This document shows, piece by piece, positions 27,113 through 36,900 of a stretch of 64,000 nt of DNA (position 1 is the stretch's first letter; each line of letters opens with the position of its first letter). The DNA is from JACQFK01 sp041482015. GTDB taxonomy: Bacteria; Planctomycetota; MHYJ01; JACPRB01. The position numbers were made by a program, and so were the translations under genes. A model generated the notes under the pieces. It did not search any database, was not told the origin of the DNA, and worked only from the letters and a program-made list of their open reading frames with translations. The DNA is taken from contig JBGPCZ010000002.1 in the NCBI GenBank assembly GCA_041482015.1, positions 40,613-104,612 on the forward strand, written 5' to 3'.

Positions 27113-28380
27113 GAGAGGAGCTCCTTAATGGGTTCGCCGCCGTCGAGGATCTTCACGGGGCGGCCGGTCTGGGACATGTACTTCTTCGACGTGTCGATGC
27201 CGAGCTGGCCGTAGATCGTGGCGAAGAGGTCCTGGACTGAGACGGGGCGGTCGACGGTCTCGACCCCCGTCGAGCTGGTCCGTCCGATCGCCCGGCCGCC
27301 GGCGAGGCCGCCGCCCGCGGCCGCGGCGCAGAAGGCCTTCGTCCAGTGGTCTCGCCCGTTCCCGGCGTTCACCCGGGGCGTGCGTCCGAACTCGCCCAAC
27401 CAGACGACCATCGTCTCGGAGAGCATCTTCCGGCGGTCGAGGTCGGTCAGCAGCCCCGACATGCCGGGGTCGAGCTCGCCCATCAGGCCCTTCGTCCGGT
27501 TGAAGTTGTCGGCGTGCGTGTCCCAGTCGGCAAGCGTGACCTCGACGAACCGGACGCCCGCCTCGACGAGGCGCCGCGCCATGAGGCACGCCTTGCCGAA
27601 GCCCGCGTTGCCGTAGAGCTTCTTCGTCTCGTCCGGTTCGTCCGAGATGTCGAATGCCTTGAGGTGGGGAGACTTCATGAGGGCGAGCGCGCGGTCGTAC
27701 GCCTTCTGCTGCGACTCGACGCGCGGGTCGGCGTGGACGCTCGCGAAGCCCTCGTTCTGGGCCGCCAGGAGCCGCTCGCGGTCGCCGAGCCGGAACTTGT
27801 TCACGCCCTGCGGGAGCTTGAGGTCCTCGAGCGGGTTGTCGATCTTCTCGACGAGGAGCGGCGCGAGTTCGGAAGGAAGGTAGCCGGAGCCCGCGGAGTT
27901 CGAGTCCTTGCCGATCGTGATGCAGCCCGGCAGCCCCTCGGCCGTCATCCCGAGCTCTTTCGCGATCAGGCTGCCCAGGTGCGGATGGTCGATCGTCGGG
28001 TCGGTGCGATACCCCGTGTGGAGGAGGTAACGCGCGGTGTCGTGGTTGGGGTCCTTGGAGAAGATCGTGCGGAGGATCGAGAGCTTGTCGGAGACGGCCG
28101 CGACGCGGGGAAGGTGCTCGGAGACGAGCGAGCCCTTCGTCTTCGTCTCGATGGCCTTGTGCGGCCCGCCGGTCTCGGCGCCGGGCTTGGGATCGAACGT
28201 GTCGAGCTGGCTGGGGCCGCCCTGCATCCAGAGGAGGATGACGGCCTTCGCTTTCGCCTTCTTCGTCTCGGCGTAAAGGGGCTGGTAGAACTTTCCCGAA
28301 AGCGCGGCCGCCGCGCTCGCCCCGAACGCGATCTTGATGAAATCGCGCCTCCCCCCATTGCATCCTCTACATTCGCTCAT
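27109..28380 (-). CDS. DUF1501 family protein with Tat signal
   Basis: A 423-residue DUF1501 protein. The start MSECRGCNGGRRDFIKIAFG carries the twin-arginine motif; ATG 28380 is chosen because GGGAGAA lies 5-11 nt upstream. Family landmarks are LLWMQGGPSQLDTFDPKPGA, the central KLYGNAGFGKACLMARRLVEAGVRF, and GEFGRTPRVNAGNGRDHWT near the end. It follows its DUF1549/1553 partner by 61 bp. The exported phosphatase-like fold has no proven substrate. It is translationally coupled to the 26249 gene. Confidence 0.92.
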   Translation of the reverse strand: MSECRGCNGGRRDFIKIAFGASAAAALSGKFYQPLYAETKKAKAKAVILLWMQGGPSQLDTFDPKPGAETGGPHKAIETKTKGSLVSEHLPRVAAVSDKLSILRTIFSKDPNHDTARYLLHTGYRTDPTIDHPHLGSLIAKELGMTAEGLPGCITIGKDSNSAGSGYLPSELAPLLVEKIDNPLEDLKLPQGVNKFRLGDRERLLAAQNEGFASVHADPRVESQQKAYDRALALMKSPHLKAFDISDEPDETKKLYGNAGFGKACLMARRLVEAGVRFVEVTLADWDTHADNFNRTKGLMGELDPGMSGLLTDLDRRKMLSETMVVWLGEFGRTPRVNAGNGRDHWTKAFCAAAAGGGLAGGRAIGRTSSTGVETVDRPVSVQDLFATIYGQLGIDTSKKYMSQTGRPVKILDGGEPIKELLS

Positions 28381-28441
28381 CACATTCTCCCTCGGGCTGA
28401 AGGTGGCGTTTCCGCCCTGGTCTTGCTGCCCGTGATTCTTC

Positions 28442-29992
28442 TTAGTGGTTGAAGTAAAGCTCGGTGGAGTTGAGAAGGACCCAGTAGATGTCCTCAAACG
28501 CCTTCTTGTCCTCGTGCTTCCGCTTGATGTACTCGAAATAGCGTGCCTTCTCGTCGGCGTGCGGGGGGCGCGAGAGGAGCGTGTAGAAGATCTCCGTCAG
28601 CCGGTCCTCGGAGGACTCGCGCTCCTTGAGGATCGTCGCGAGCCGCCCCCACTCCGCGCGGACGAGACCCTGCAGGTCGTTCGAGTTCATGAGCTTGAGC
28701 GCCAGGCGCACGCTCCCGGTGTACTTTGACGTCTCGGGCGCGGTCCCGGTCGGCGCGAGCAGCCCCGACGTGAACTGGTGGAGGTACATCCGGAAGACCT
28801 CGGGGTTCCGGTACGTCTCGGGGAGCTGCTTGTTCTCGATGAACTGCTTGTAGAACTGCTGGAAGAAGACGTCGAGGTTGAGCGTCCACGTCAGCAGGTT
28901 CAGGACCTGCACGGGATTCTGCGGCTTGAGGATCATCCGTGCGTGGGTCGACGGGTCGTGATCCTTGCCCGCGTCGCACGCGGTCTGGTAGGCCTTCGAC
29001 GAGAGGATCCTCTTCATGAACGGGTGGAGCCGCGTCCCGCCGCGCTTGAACTCCTCGCACAGCGTGTCGAGCAGCTCCGGGTGGTTCGGTTTCGTGCGGT
29101 CGCTGAACTTGTCGATCGGCTCGACGAACCCGCGGCCCATGAAGTGGGACCAGAGGCGGTTGACGATCGCCTTCGCGAAGAGCGGGTGATCGACGACATA
29201 CTTCGCGTAGGACTTGAGCGGCGCCTTCGGGTCCTCGGGGGCCCGGCCGTCGAGGAAGTGGGCGGAGACCTCGGTCTTGGTGTCGGGGATCGCCATCATC
29301 ATCGACTTCGGCTCGCTCATGAGCTTGACGCCGAAGCCGTCGAACGTCTGGCGCGCCTTGGGCTTGACCCCCTCGAAGAACGCGGTGAGGCCCCAGAAAT
29401 CCTCCTGCGTGTACTTGTCGAACGGGTGGTCGTGGCAGCGGGCGCACTGGATCTGGATCCCCAGGAAGATCCGGGTGGTGCGCGAGGTGAGCTCGTGGGG
29501 AGGCTCGGCCAGGTTGGGGTCGAGCGCGGCCAGGATGAAGTTGCTCGCCGGGTGCTGCTTGTAGTCGCCGACGTCGGAGAGGAGCTGGGTGGCGAAGTCG
29601 CGGTAGGGGAGGTCCTTCGCGTAGGCCTGCTTCAGGTAGCCGCTGAACGCGGGGAAGCTGATCCGCAAGGGGGCCGTCTCGTCGAAATGGTAGTTCATGA
29701 GGATGCGGAGCCAGGTGTCGGCGAAGAACTCCGAGGCCTCGGGGCTCTCGAGGAGCTCGTCGATCTTCTTCGCGCGGTCCTTCGACTTTTCGAAGGCGCG
29801 GATCTCGTCGGGTTTCGGGAGGCGGCCCAGGACGTCGAGCGAGGCGCGGCGGAGGAACTCGTAGTCGTCGGCGGGCGCGCCGGCCTGGACGCCGTTCTCT
29901 TTCCAGTTCTTGTCGAAGTAGCGGTCGATCGGGTTGGAGGAGGCGTCCTGCACGGGGGTGGCGATCAGCATCGCCAGAAGGGTCAGTTTCAT
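28442..29992 (-). CDS. DUF1549/DUF1553 protein lacking the N-terminal cytochrome
   Basis: A 516-residue protein. ATG 29992 (MKLTLLAMLIATPVQ) has GGAGGA 7 nt upstream and starts a signal peptide. DUF1549 is seen in FLRRASLDVLGRLPKPDEIRAF and LTSRTTRIFLGIQIQCARCHDHPFDKY, where the CxxCH could bind heme; DUF1553 in AKAIVNRLWSHFMGRGFVEP and HPELLDTLCEEF. Unlike the three other copies in the window it has no separate N-terminal CxxCH (PSCyt1) segment and is about half their length. It starts a four-gene leftward operon with the DUF1501 gene. Confidence 0.92.
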   Translation of the reverse strand: MKLTLLAMLIATPVQDASSNPIDRYFDKNWKENGVQAGAPADDYEFLRRASLDVLGRLPKPDEIRAFEKSKDRAKKIDELLESPEASEFFADTWLRILMNYHFDETAPLRISFPAFSGYLKQAYAKDLPYRDFATQLLSDVGDYKQHPASNFILAALDPNLAEPPHELTSRTTRIFLGIQIQCARCHDHPFDKYTQEDFWGLTAFFEGVKPKARQTFDGFGVKLMSEPKSMMMAIPDTKTEVSAHFLDGRAPEDPKAPLKSYAKYVVDHPLFAKAIVNRLWSHFMGRGFVEPIDKFSDRTKPNHPELLDTLCEEFKRGGTRLHPFMKRILSSKAYQTACDAGKDHDPSTHARMILKPQNPVQVLNLLTWTLNLDVFFQQFYKQFIENKQLPETYRNPEVFRMYLHQFTSGLLAPTGTAPETSKYTGSVRLALKLMNSNDLQGLVRAEWGRLATILKERESSEDRLTEIFYTLLSRPPHADEKARYFEYIKRKHEDKKAFEDIYWVLLNSTELYFNH

Positions 29993-30062
29993 CGGCGGTC
30001 CTCCTGACCGGAATCTACCGGGAGGGCGGGGAAGTGGTTTCGGGGACGTCGAAAAAAACCGG

Positions 30063-31412
30063 CTACAGCTGGACTTCCATCCCCAGGCCCGGCACGAGGC
30101 TCCGGGCCATCGTCGTCTCGTGGACCCACTTCGAGAAGCCCTCCGCGGCGTCGACCTCGCCATGGACCACGAAGCAGTCCTTGAGGGTCCTCGCGTGGGC
30201 GCGGATGAACTCCTCGAGGCCCGGGCGGTCGGCGTGCGCGGAGAGGCCGTCCATCTTGACCACTTCCGCGCGGAGCTCGATCTCGCGGCCGTGGACGCGG
30301 ATCTGGCGGAGGCCGTCGAGGATCTTCCGCCCCAGGGTGTGCTCGGCCTGGTAGCCCACGAAGAGGAGCGCGTTCCGGGCGTCGGGCCCGTGGTGGAAGA
30401 GGTGGTGCAGGATCCGGCCGTGCTCGCACATGCCGCTCGCGGCGATGATGATCGCGGGGTCCTTCAGGTCGTTGAGCTTCTTCGAGGCATCGGGGGTGCG
30501 CGTGTACCGGAGCATCTCGAATCCAAAGGGGTCGCCTTGCGACCACGTCCCGGGCTCGTGACATTCCGGGTGGCGGCGGTAGACCTCCGTGACGTTCGCG
30601 GCGAGCGGGCTGTCGACGAAGACGGGGATGTCCGGGATCTGGCCCTGCAGCTTCTTCAGGCGGTAGGTCAGGTGCTGGGTCCGCCCGACCGCGAACGCGG
30701 GGATGAGGATCTTGCCCTTCCGGTCGGCCACGCGGCGGATCAGGTCCTTGAGCAGCTTCGCCTCGTCCCCCTCGGGCGGGTGGACGCGGTTGCCGTACGT
30801 GCTCTCGACGATGATGGCGTCGGCGCCCGCGAGGAGCTCGGGGCTCTTGAGGATCGGGAGCGACGCGCGGCCCAGGTCGCCCGAGAAGAGGATCTTGCGC
30901 GTCCGCGTCTGGATCCGGACGAGCGACGAGCCCAGCATGTGGCCCGCGTCGTGGAACGAGACGCGCACGCCGTCGGCGATCTCGAACTCCTGGTGGTACG
31001 GGACGGCCTTGATCAGCCGCGCGGCCGCCTTCGCGTCGTCCACGGTGTAGATCGGCTCGACCTTGCGCCCCTCGCGGAGGCTGACGTACTCCGCGTCGCT
31101 CTCCGCGATGTTGGCGGAGTCCTGGAGCATGAGGTCGGCGAGCTCGCCGGTGGGCGGCGTGGCGTAGATCGGACCGGAGAAGCCCTGCTTGACGAGGGTC
31201 GGGAGCGCGCCCGAGTGGTCGATGTGGGCGTGCGAGAGGATCACGGCGGAGACCGACTTCGGGTCGAAGCCGAAGACGCGGTTCCGCTGGAAGCTCTCCT
31301 CGCGGCGGCCCTGCACCATCCCGCAATCGAGGAGGACCTTTTTCCCGTCGAGGTCGAGGAGGTGGCGGCTCCCGGTGACGCTGCGCGCCGCGCCGTGGAA
31401 GGCGATCTTCAT
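30063..31412 (-). CDS. metallo-beta-lactamase fold / beta-CASP RNase family protein
   Basis: A 449-residue exonuclease-like enzyme. HAHIDHSG is the metal site of the metallo-beta-lactamase fold; SFHDAGHMLGSS and LFSGDLGR are its later histidine and aspartate motifs. The beta-CASP part shows VESTYGNR, FVDSPLAANVTEVY, IIIAASGMCEHGRILHHL, and the closing MDGLSAHADR with a conserved His. Relatives are RNases of the CPSF-like type. A perfect TATAAT lies 10 nt before the ATG, so the transcript has almost no leader. The gene is divergent from the hypothetical gene at 31454. Confidence 0.92.
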   Translation of the reverse strand: MKIAFHGAARSVTGSRHLLDLDGKKVLLDCGMVQGRREESFQRNRVFGFDPKSVSAVILSHAHIDHSGALPTLVKQGFSGPIYATPPTGELADLMLQDSANIAESDAEYVSLREGRKVEPIYTVDDAKAAARLIKAVPYHQEFEIADGVRVSFHDAGHMLGSSLVRIQTRTRKILFSGDLGRASLPILKSPELLAGADAIIVESTYGNRVHPPEGDEAKLLKDLIRRVADRKGKILIPAFAVGRTQHLTYRLKKLQGQIPDIPVFVDSPLAANVTEVYRRHPECHEPGTWSQGDPFGFEMLRYTRTPDASKKLNDLKDPAIIIAASGMCEHGRILHHLFHHGPDARNALLFVGYQAEHTLGRKILDGLRQIRVHGREIELRAEVVKMDGLSAHADRPGLEEFIRAHARTLKDCFVVHGEVDAAEGFSKWVHETTMARSLVPGLGMEVQL

Positions 31413-31416
31413 GACA

Positions 31417-31445
31417 TTGGCGATTATACCCTCCGGAGTTATACT
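31417..31445. promoter_or_regulatory. overlapping divergent promoters
   Basis: Rightward: TTGGCG (31417-31422), 17 bp, TATACT (31440-31445), with the predicted start at about 31452, 2 nt before GTG 31454. Leftward: perfect TATAAT (31428-31423), predicted start near 31416, 4 nt before ATG 31412. The elements interleave within 30 bp, so the two promoters probably exclude each other, and both transcripts would be nearly leaderless. Confidence 0.55.
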
Positions 31446-31453
31446 TTGTCGTC

Positions 31454-31744
31454 GTGCTCAAGGCGTATGTCGCGCGGATCACGGAGTCGGACCCCCGCAC
31501 GCGGCGGATCCACGTCGTGGGCGAGGTGCATCCGGGGGAGCTGTCCGAGCGGGGTTACGCGCGGGTCGGGGATGAGTGGGTGCTCGAGGTCCGGCGTCCT
31601 GGCGGGACGGGCCGCGATGCCGACCCGTTTGTCGCGGAGTTCGAGGCGCTGAGCCGCCTGGGGTACGGGTTCGCCGAGGGCGACGAGTGGTCGCCCCGCG
31701 AGTTGCTCGAACGATTCAGGAAGCCGGGCAGGGAGAAGCCATGA
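31454..31744 (+). CDS. small protein of unknown function
   Basis: A 96-residue soluble protein (MLKAYVARITESDPRTRRI start, ELLERFRKPGREKP end). No signal or membrane segment and no family recognised. GTG 31454 lies 8 nt after a -10 hexamer and has no Shine-Dalgarno sequence. Its stop overlaps the enoyl-CoA hydratase-like gene by ATGA, which supports that it is real and co-translated. Confidence 0.7.
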   Translation: MLKAYVARITESDPRTRRIHVVGEVHPGELSERGYARVGDEWVLEVRRPGGTGRDADPFVAEFEALSRLGYGFAEGDEWSPRELLERFRKPGREKP

Positions 31745-32523
31745 GCGCAATCAAGATCCAGGTGCAGTTGGGCGGCCTCCTGGCGCGGGTCACACTGAAC
31801 CGGCCGGAGAAGTACAACGCCTTCGACCGCGAGATGCTCCGCGAGCTGGGCGACCTCGTGCGCGGCGTGACCGAATCCGAGAAGCTCCGCGTCCTCCTGA
31901 TCACCGGCGAGGGGAAGGCGTTCTCGGCCGGCGCGGACCTGCAGGCCGCGGCGAAGAGCGACTCGATCTCGAACTACATCGGGGCGCTGGCCCGCTCGTT
32001 CCACTCGATGCTCGACACGCTGGCCACGAGCCCCGCGCTCGTCGTGACCCTCGTCAACGGCCCCGTGGCGGGCGGCGGGTACGCGCTGGCCCTCGCGGGG
32101 GACATCCGCCTGGCGCTTCCCGAGGCGATCTTCCGCGTGGGCTACGGCCGGGCCGGGCTCACCATGGACGGCGGGCTTTCGTGGCGTCTCCCGCGCATCG
32201 TCGGCTACTCCCACGCGCAGCGGCTCGTCTTCGAGGACCCGGACATCGACGCGGACGAGGCGCACGCGCTGGGCCTCATCCACCGCGTCGTCCCGGCGAG
32301 CGAGGTCGACAAGACGGTGGTGGAGCTGATCGAGCGGATGAAGCTGCAGAGCCGCAGCTCGATCGTGCGCAACCGGCAGCTCCTCCTGGAGAGCCAGGGC
32401 CGGGCGCTCGCGCCGACGATGGATGCCGAGGATGTCCTGGTGAAGACCTCCGCGGGGACGCCCGACGGACGGGAGGGGATCGCCGCGTTCGTGGAGAAGC
32501 GTCCGCCGAAGTTCACTTCATGA
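31741..32523 (+). CDS. enoyl-CoA hydratase/isomerase family protein
   Basis: A 260-residue crotonase-fold enzyme. VTLNRPEKYNAF, GEGKAFSAGADLQAA and NGPVAGGGYALALAGDI build the oxyanion hole. The first hydratase glutamate position reads Ala (GGGYAL instead of the usual GGGCEL), and the second region reads AGLTMDGGLSWRLPRIVG with Asp, the pattern of the isomerase-type (PaaG-like) branch. So double-bond isomerisation of a CoA ester is more likely than hydration. ATG overlaps the preceding stop, and the next gene overlaps its own stop. Confidence 0.87.
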   Translation: MSAIKIQVQLGGLLARVTLNRPEKYNAFDREMLRELGDLVRGVTESEKLRVLLITGEGKAFSAGADLQAAAKSDSISNYIGALARSFHSMLDTLATSPALVVTLVNGPVAGGGYALALAGDIRLALPEAIFRVGYGRAGLTMDGGLSWRLPRIVGYSHAQRLVFEDPDIDADEAHALGLIHRVVPASEVDKTVVELIERMKLQSRSSIVRNRQLLLESQGRALAPTMDAEDVLVKTSAGTPDGREGIAAFVEKRPPKFTS

Positions 32524-33269
32524 ACACCGACACGCTCCGGGACCTGATCCGCGGGTTCGACCTGCAGTCCGACCTGTGGTGGCTGGCGACGCTGCTGTCC
32601 GGCCTGATGGCGACCGTGCTCGCCGCGATCGGCTTCCCGGACCACGGCGTCTTCTGGGCCTATGCGACGGTGATGGTCCGCCTGGCGATTGTCCTCTGCC
32701 TCGCGCAGCAACCGTGGGGGACGATCTTCGGCCGGCTGCTCGCGCTCGGACTCGTGACCGGCGTGTTTGAAATCTTCGCGGACTACCTCATGGTGAACTG
32801 GCCGCGGGAGAGCAGCGGCCAGCGCGTCTACCCTCCCGGGAGCGCCCTCCTCCTGGCCTCCCCCGCGTACGTGCCGCTCGGGTGGGCCTGCGCGATGGTC
32901 GACTTCGGCTACCCGATCCTCCGGCTCTACGGCGCGATTTCAAAACGGCTGATCGGCGACGTCGGGCTGGGCCTCGCGATGATGGTGGGCGGCTTTCTCG
33001 GGGCGCTCGTGACGTCCTGCACGGAGTTCCTCGCGGTCCGGGCGGGATGGTGGACCTACAAGGGGGGCATCCCGATGGGCGAGGGCTGCGTGTTCTACGT
33101 GGTGATGGGCGTCTTCTTCTCCTGGTTCGCGTTCCTCCCGCTCTTCGCCCGCTTTGTTGCGTGCGCGGGCACCCGCGTCTACGCGGCGATCCGCTTCGGC
33201 GCGATTTACGGGGGCGTCATCTTTCTCGGCTTCGCGCTGGCCCACTTCCTCGTCGAGCGGCGCTCGTAG
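32520..33269 (+). CDS. integral membrane protein of unknown function
   Basis: A 249-residue protein with about six hydrophobic helices. The segment SCTEFLAVRAGWWTYKGG recalls carotenoid-biosynthesis-type membrane proteins, but the likeness is weak. It is linked to the crotonase gene by ATGA overlap, ending a three-gene operon. The function is unknown. Confidence 0.8.
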   Translation: MNTDTLRDLIRGFDLQSDLWWLATLLSGLMATVLAAIGFPDHGVFWAYATVMVRLAIVLCLAQQPWGTIFGRLLALGLVTGVFEIFADYLMVNWPRESSGQRVYPPGSALLLASPAYVPLGWACAMVDFGYPILRLYGAISKRLIGDVGLGLAMMVGGFLGALVTSCTEFLAVRAGWWTYKGGIPMGEGCVFYVVMGVFFSWFAFLPLFARFVACAGTRVYAAIRFGAIYGGVIFLGFALAHFLVERRS

Positions 33270-33277
33270 CCGGGCCC

Positions 33278-33306
33278 TTTCACCTCCGGGCGAAGTGGGC
33301 TAGAAT
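33278..33306 (+). promoter_or_regulatory. promoter-like elements before ECF sigma gene
   Basis: TTTCAC (33278-33283), 17 bp, TAGAAT (33301-33306), then 8 nt to ATG 33315. The -35 match is weak and the -10 good. No Shine-Dalgarno sequence is present, so a leaderless transcript is likely. Confidence 0.4.
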
Positions 33307-33314
33307 TCAAGTCG

Positions 33315-33944
33315 ATGCATCTTCCTACGACGGTGTGGAGCACCCTCCTGAAAGTCAGGAACGATCCGGACCGGGTGAAGGACCTGGTCGTCCGGCGGTA
33401 CCGGCAGCCCGTCTACGAGTTCGCGATCCAGCGCGGGCTCACGCCGGAAGACGCCGACGACGTGGCGCAGGAGGTCTTCCTCCGCGTGTGCCGCGAGGAG
33501 TTCCTGGAGAAGGCGGACCGGACGCGGGGCAGGTTCCGGACGCTCCTCCTCGCCGTCACGAAGCACGTGATCCACGCGATGCGCCGCCGCGAGAACGCCG
33601 GCAAACGCGACCGCCGCCGGCGCGTCTCCCTCGAGGACTTCGACGTGGCCGGCGAGCCGCCCGCGGAGGACCCGGAGTTCGACCGGCTCTGGGCGCGCAA
33701 CCTGGTGGAGAAGGCCCTCGACCGCCTCAAGGGGGATGCCACGATCCCCGCCTACCGCCTGAAGCTCCAGGGGAAATCGTATCGCGAGATCGCGCAGGCG
33801 CTCGGGCGGAAGGAGACCGACGTCACCAACCACGTCCACCGCGCGTCCGAGCGGCTGCGCCGGGAGATCCGGAAGATGATCTCCGAGTACAGCGCCGAGG
33901 AGGACGTCCCGGCCGAGATCGTCGCGCTCAGGAAGTTCCTGTGA
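33315..33944 (+). CDS. ECF-type RNA polymerase sigma factor
   Basis: A 209-residue sigma factor. Region 2 spans VVRRYRQPVYEFAIQRGL and EDADDVAQEVFLRVCREEFL; region 4 spans the AYRLKLQGKSYREIAQALGRKE helix-turn-helix and EXT-type continuation DVTNHVHRASERLRREI. Its last codon overlaps the GTG of the kinase at 33941 (GTGA), so sigma factor and kinase are made together, and the kinase very likely controls it by phosphorylation. The C-terminal extension after region 4 (about 25 residues) could be the contact or phosphorylation site; that is inference. Confidence 0.9.
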   Translation: MHLPTTVWSTLLKVRNDPDRVKDLVVRRYRQPVYEFAIQRGLTPEDADDVAQEVFLRVCREEFLEKADRTRGRFRTLLLAVTKHVIHAMRRRENAGKRDRRRRVSLEDFDVAGEPPAEDPEFDRLWARNLVEKALDRLKGDATIPAYRLKLQGKSYREIAQALGRKETDVTNHVHRASERLRREIRKMISEYSAEEDVPAEIVALRKFL

Positions 33945-36900
33945 AAGACCTGGACCCCGCCGACGAAGGTACCGGCACGAAGCGGGACGAGCTCGACGTC
34001 ATGGTCCTGAGCCTCGCCGTGGTGCGGAAGCTCATCACGCGGGAGGAGGCCCGCACGGCGGTGCTGCGGAGCGGCGACACCGCCGCGGCGGCGCGGTCGC
34101 TGGGCCTCTCGCAGGAGCTTTCGAAGGAGGCGGCCGCGCTGGCCCGCCTCCCGGCGCGCGAGCGGAGCGAGTGCCTCGAGATCTTCAAGGACCTCTTTCC
34201 GCTGACGCGCGAACTGGCGGAGCGTCCCACGCTGATCGAGGAGGGTGGGGCCGCGCCGCCGGCGTCGCCGGCCGCCCCGCTCGCGCCCGGCCACCGCTTC
34301 GGCCGCTACATCCTCCAGGAGGAACTCGGGCGCGGCGGCATGGGCGTGGTCTACAAGGCGCGGGACCCGGAGGCGGGGAGGACGATCGCGCTGAAGCTCA
34401 TGCTGCGCGCGGACGATCCCGTCGAGGTGAGGCGGTTCGAGCGCGAGGCCCGCACCGCGATCGGCCTCGATCATCCCAACATCGTGAAGGTCTACGAGGT
34501 CGGGGTGCATCAGAACCTTCCCTTCATCGCGATGGAATTCCTGCCGGGCAGATCGCTCTCCTCCATCCTCGATCCCCACCGGCCGCGGGAGGAGCGGGCG
34601 ACCCTGGAGCGGGCGGTCGGGTTGATCCGGGATGCCGCGCTCGCGCTCGGCCACGCCCACGAGCGGAAGGTCGTCCACCGGGACGTGAAGCCGCAAAACA
34701 TCATCGTCGACGACGCCGGCCGGGTCTGCGTGATGGACTTCGGACTCGCGCGGGAGATGAAGCGCGGGCTGACGGTGACGTCGACGGGAAGCGTGATCGG
34801 CACGCCGCAGTACATGAGCCCGGAGCAGGCGATGGGGGAGCGGGAGCGGATCGGCCCGCGGACCGACGTCTGGGCGCTGGGGGTCATGCTCTACGAGGTG
34901 GCGGCGCGATCGGCGCCGTTCGAGGGGGACACGTCGGCCGAGGTGCTTCACAAGGTGACGCACGAGGACGCGGTCCCGGTGCGGAAGCGGAACCCGGCGA
35001 TTGCGCGTGACCTCGAGACGGTGATCATGAAGTGCCTGGAGCCCGAGCCGGCGGATCGCTACGCGACGGGGACGAAGCTCGCGGAGGACCTGGGCCGCTA
35101 CCTGGACGGTGTCCCGATCACGGCGCGTCCACCCAGCGTCTTCAAGCGACTCAGGCGGAAGGCGGCGCGGCGGAAGGGCATCCTCCTCGCGGCCGCGGCG
35201 GGCGTGGCGGCGGTCGCCCTCGTCACCGGCGTGCTCCTTCCCAAGCTGGGGAGCGCGCGCCACGAAGCGGACGCGGCGAACCGGGCGGCGCTCGAGGCGC
35301 GCAAGGCGGTGCTGGATCAGCTGCGCCAGACCACCGAGGCCGCGCTGTCCGCGGCGCTCGGGTTCCGCCAGCAGGGCCGCCTCGACGAAATGGGCCGCTA
35401 CCTCAAGCAGACCGAGGAGGCCTGCCGGAAGGCGGCGACGGAACTGCCCGACGAGGCGGAGCCCCACTACCGGCTCGGCCGGATGCACCGCGCGTTGATG
35501 AAGGACGAGGACGCGCTGCGCGAGCAGGAGAAGGCCCTCGCCCTCGACCCGGAGTACGCGCCCGCGCGGTACGAGCGGGTGATTCTCAATGCGCGCCGGT
35601 ACCGTGCCCGCGTGACCCAGCTCGAGACTGAGGCGAGAAGGGACACGGGACGCCGGCTCGCGGCGATGGGGGGCGGCGAGGTGAAGGCGGGCGCGGGCCT
35701 CGAAACGCCCAAGTCCGCGGACCTGGCGTCCAGGGACGCGAAGGCGTCGGCGCTCCGGGCGAAACTGGAGGAGGACCTCAAGGCGATCGAGACCTCGAAA
35801 TCGATGCTGGAACGCGCGCAGGCGCAGTGCGCCCGCGGTCTCCTTCAATGGGCCACGGGGGACAACCTCCGCGCGCTCGGGACGCTGCTCCCCCTGGTCG
35901 AGGCGAAGACCCCGCTGGAGGAGGCGTACGAGGCGGTCGGGTCGATCGAGTTCTGGATGGGGCGCTTTGCGGAATCGGAGAAGTGCTGGACGGCGGGGAT
36001 CGAGCGGGACCGCGGCTATGTTCCCTTCGTCGGGGAGCGCGGACAAACGCGGGCGATCTGGGCACATGACCCGAAGACGAGCGCCGAAGAAAGCGAGAAG
36101 CTGTGGAAGGGGGCGGCGGAGGACTACCAGGAGGTCGCCCGTCGAAATCCAGACCGGGCCCAGGCCTGGTACGATGTCGCCATCACGCAGGCCAACTGGG
36201 GGAGGAAATCGGAACTTCGCGGCGGCGACCCGGAGCCGCACTACGCCGCGGCCCTCCCGGCCTACGAGGAGGCGCTCAAGCTCGATCCTTCCGACGACCG
36301 CATCTGGACGAGCCGCGGGAGCCTGAAGTTCAACCGGGCGGCGACCCTGCAGGAGAAGGGTGAACCCTTCGAGGGTTTGCTGCTCGAGGCGGAAGCCGAT
36401 TTCGAACAGGCGCTGAAGAGAAACCCGGAAAACGCGGGCGCCTGGTGCATGAAGGGGTTCGGGAAGGCATTGAGAGGGATGGCTCTCGGGAAGCGGAACG
36501 ACGGGACGGTCGCCTTCTACCGGTCCGCGCTCTCCGACCTGAACGAGGCCCTGAAGAGGACGCCCGACGACCTGGAGCTCTGGTGGCTCCGGGTGATGGC
36601 GCGCCTGGCCGTCGCCGACACCCTGAAGGAGCACAAGGGCGACCCGCGCGACGAGTACCGGTCGGCCATCGAGGGCTTGGGCGAGGTGATCCGTCGATCC
36701 GAGAAGAAGGCCGAACCCCTGTTCGTTCGCGGAGACACGCAGCTCCTCTGGGGGAACGCGAACGTGGGGAAGCGCGAGGACCCGGCGGAGCATTACCGCG
36801 CGGCGATCGAGGATTTTGGAAAATGCCTGGAGCTCGATTCGGCCAACGCGCGTGCCTGGCGATACCGGGGGGCGGTGCGCTACTATTGGGCCCGCTGGAT

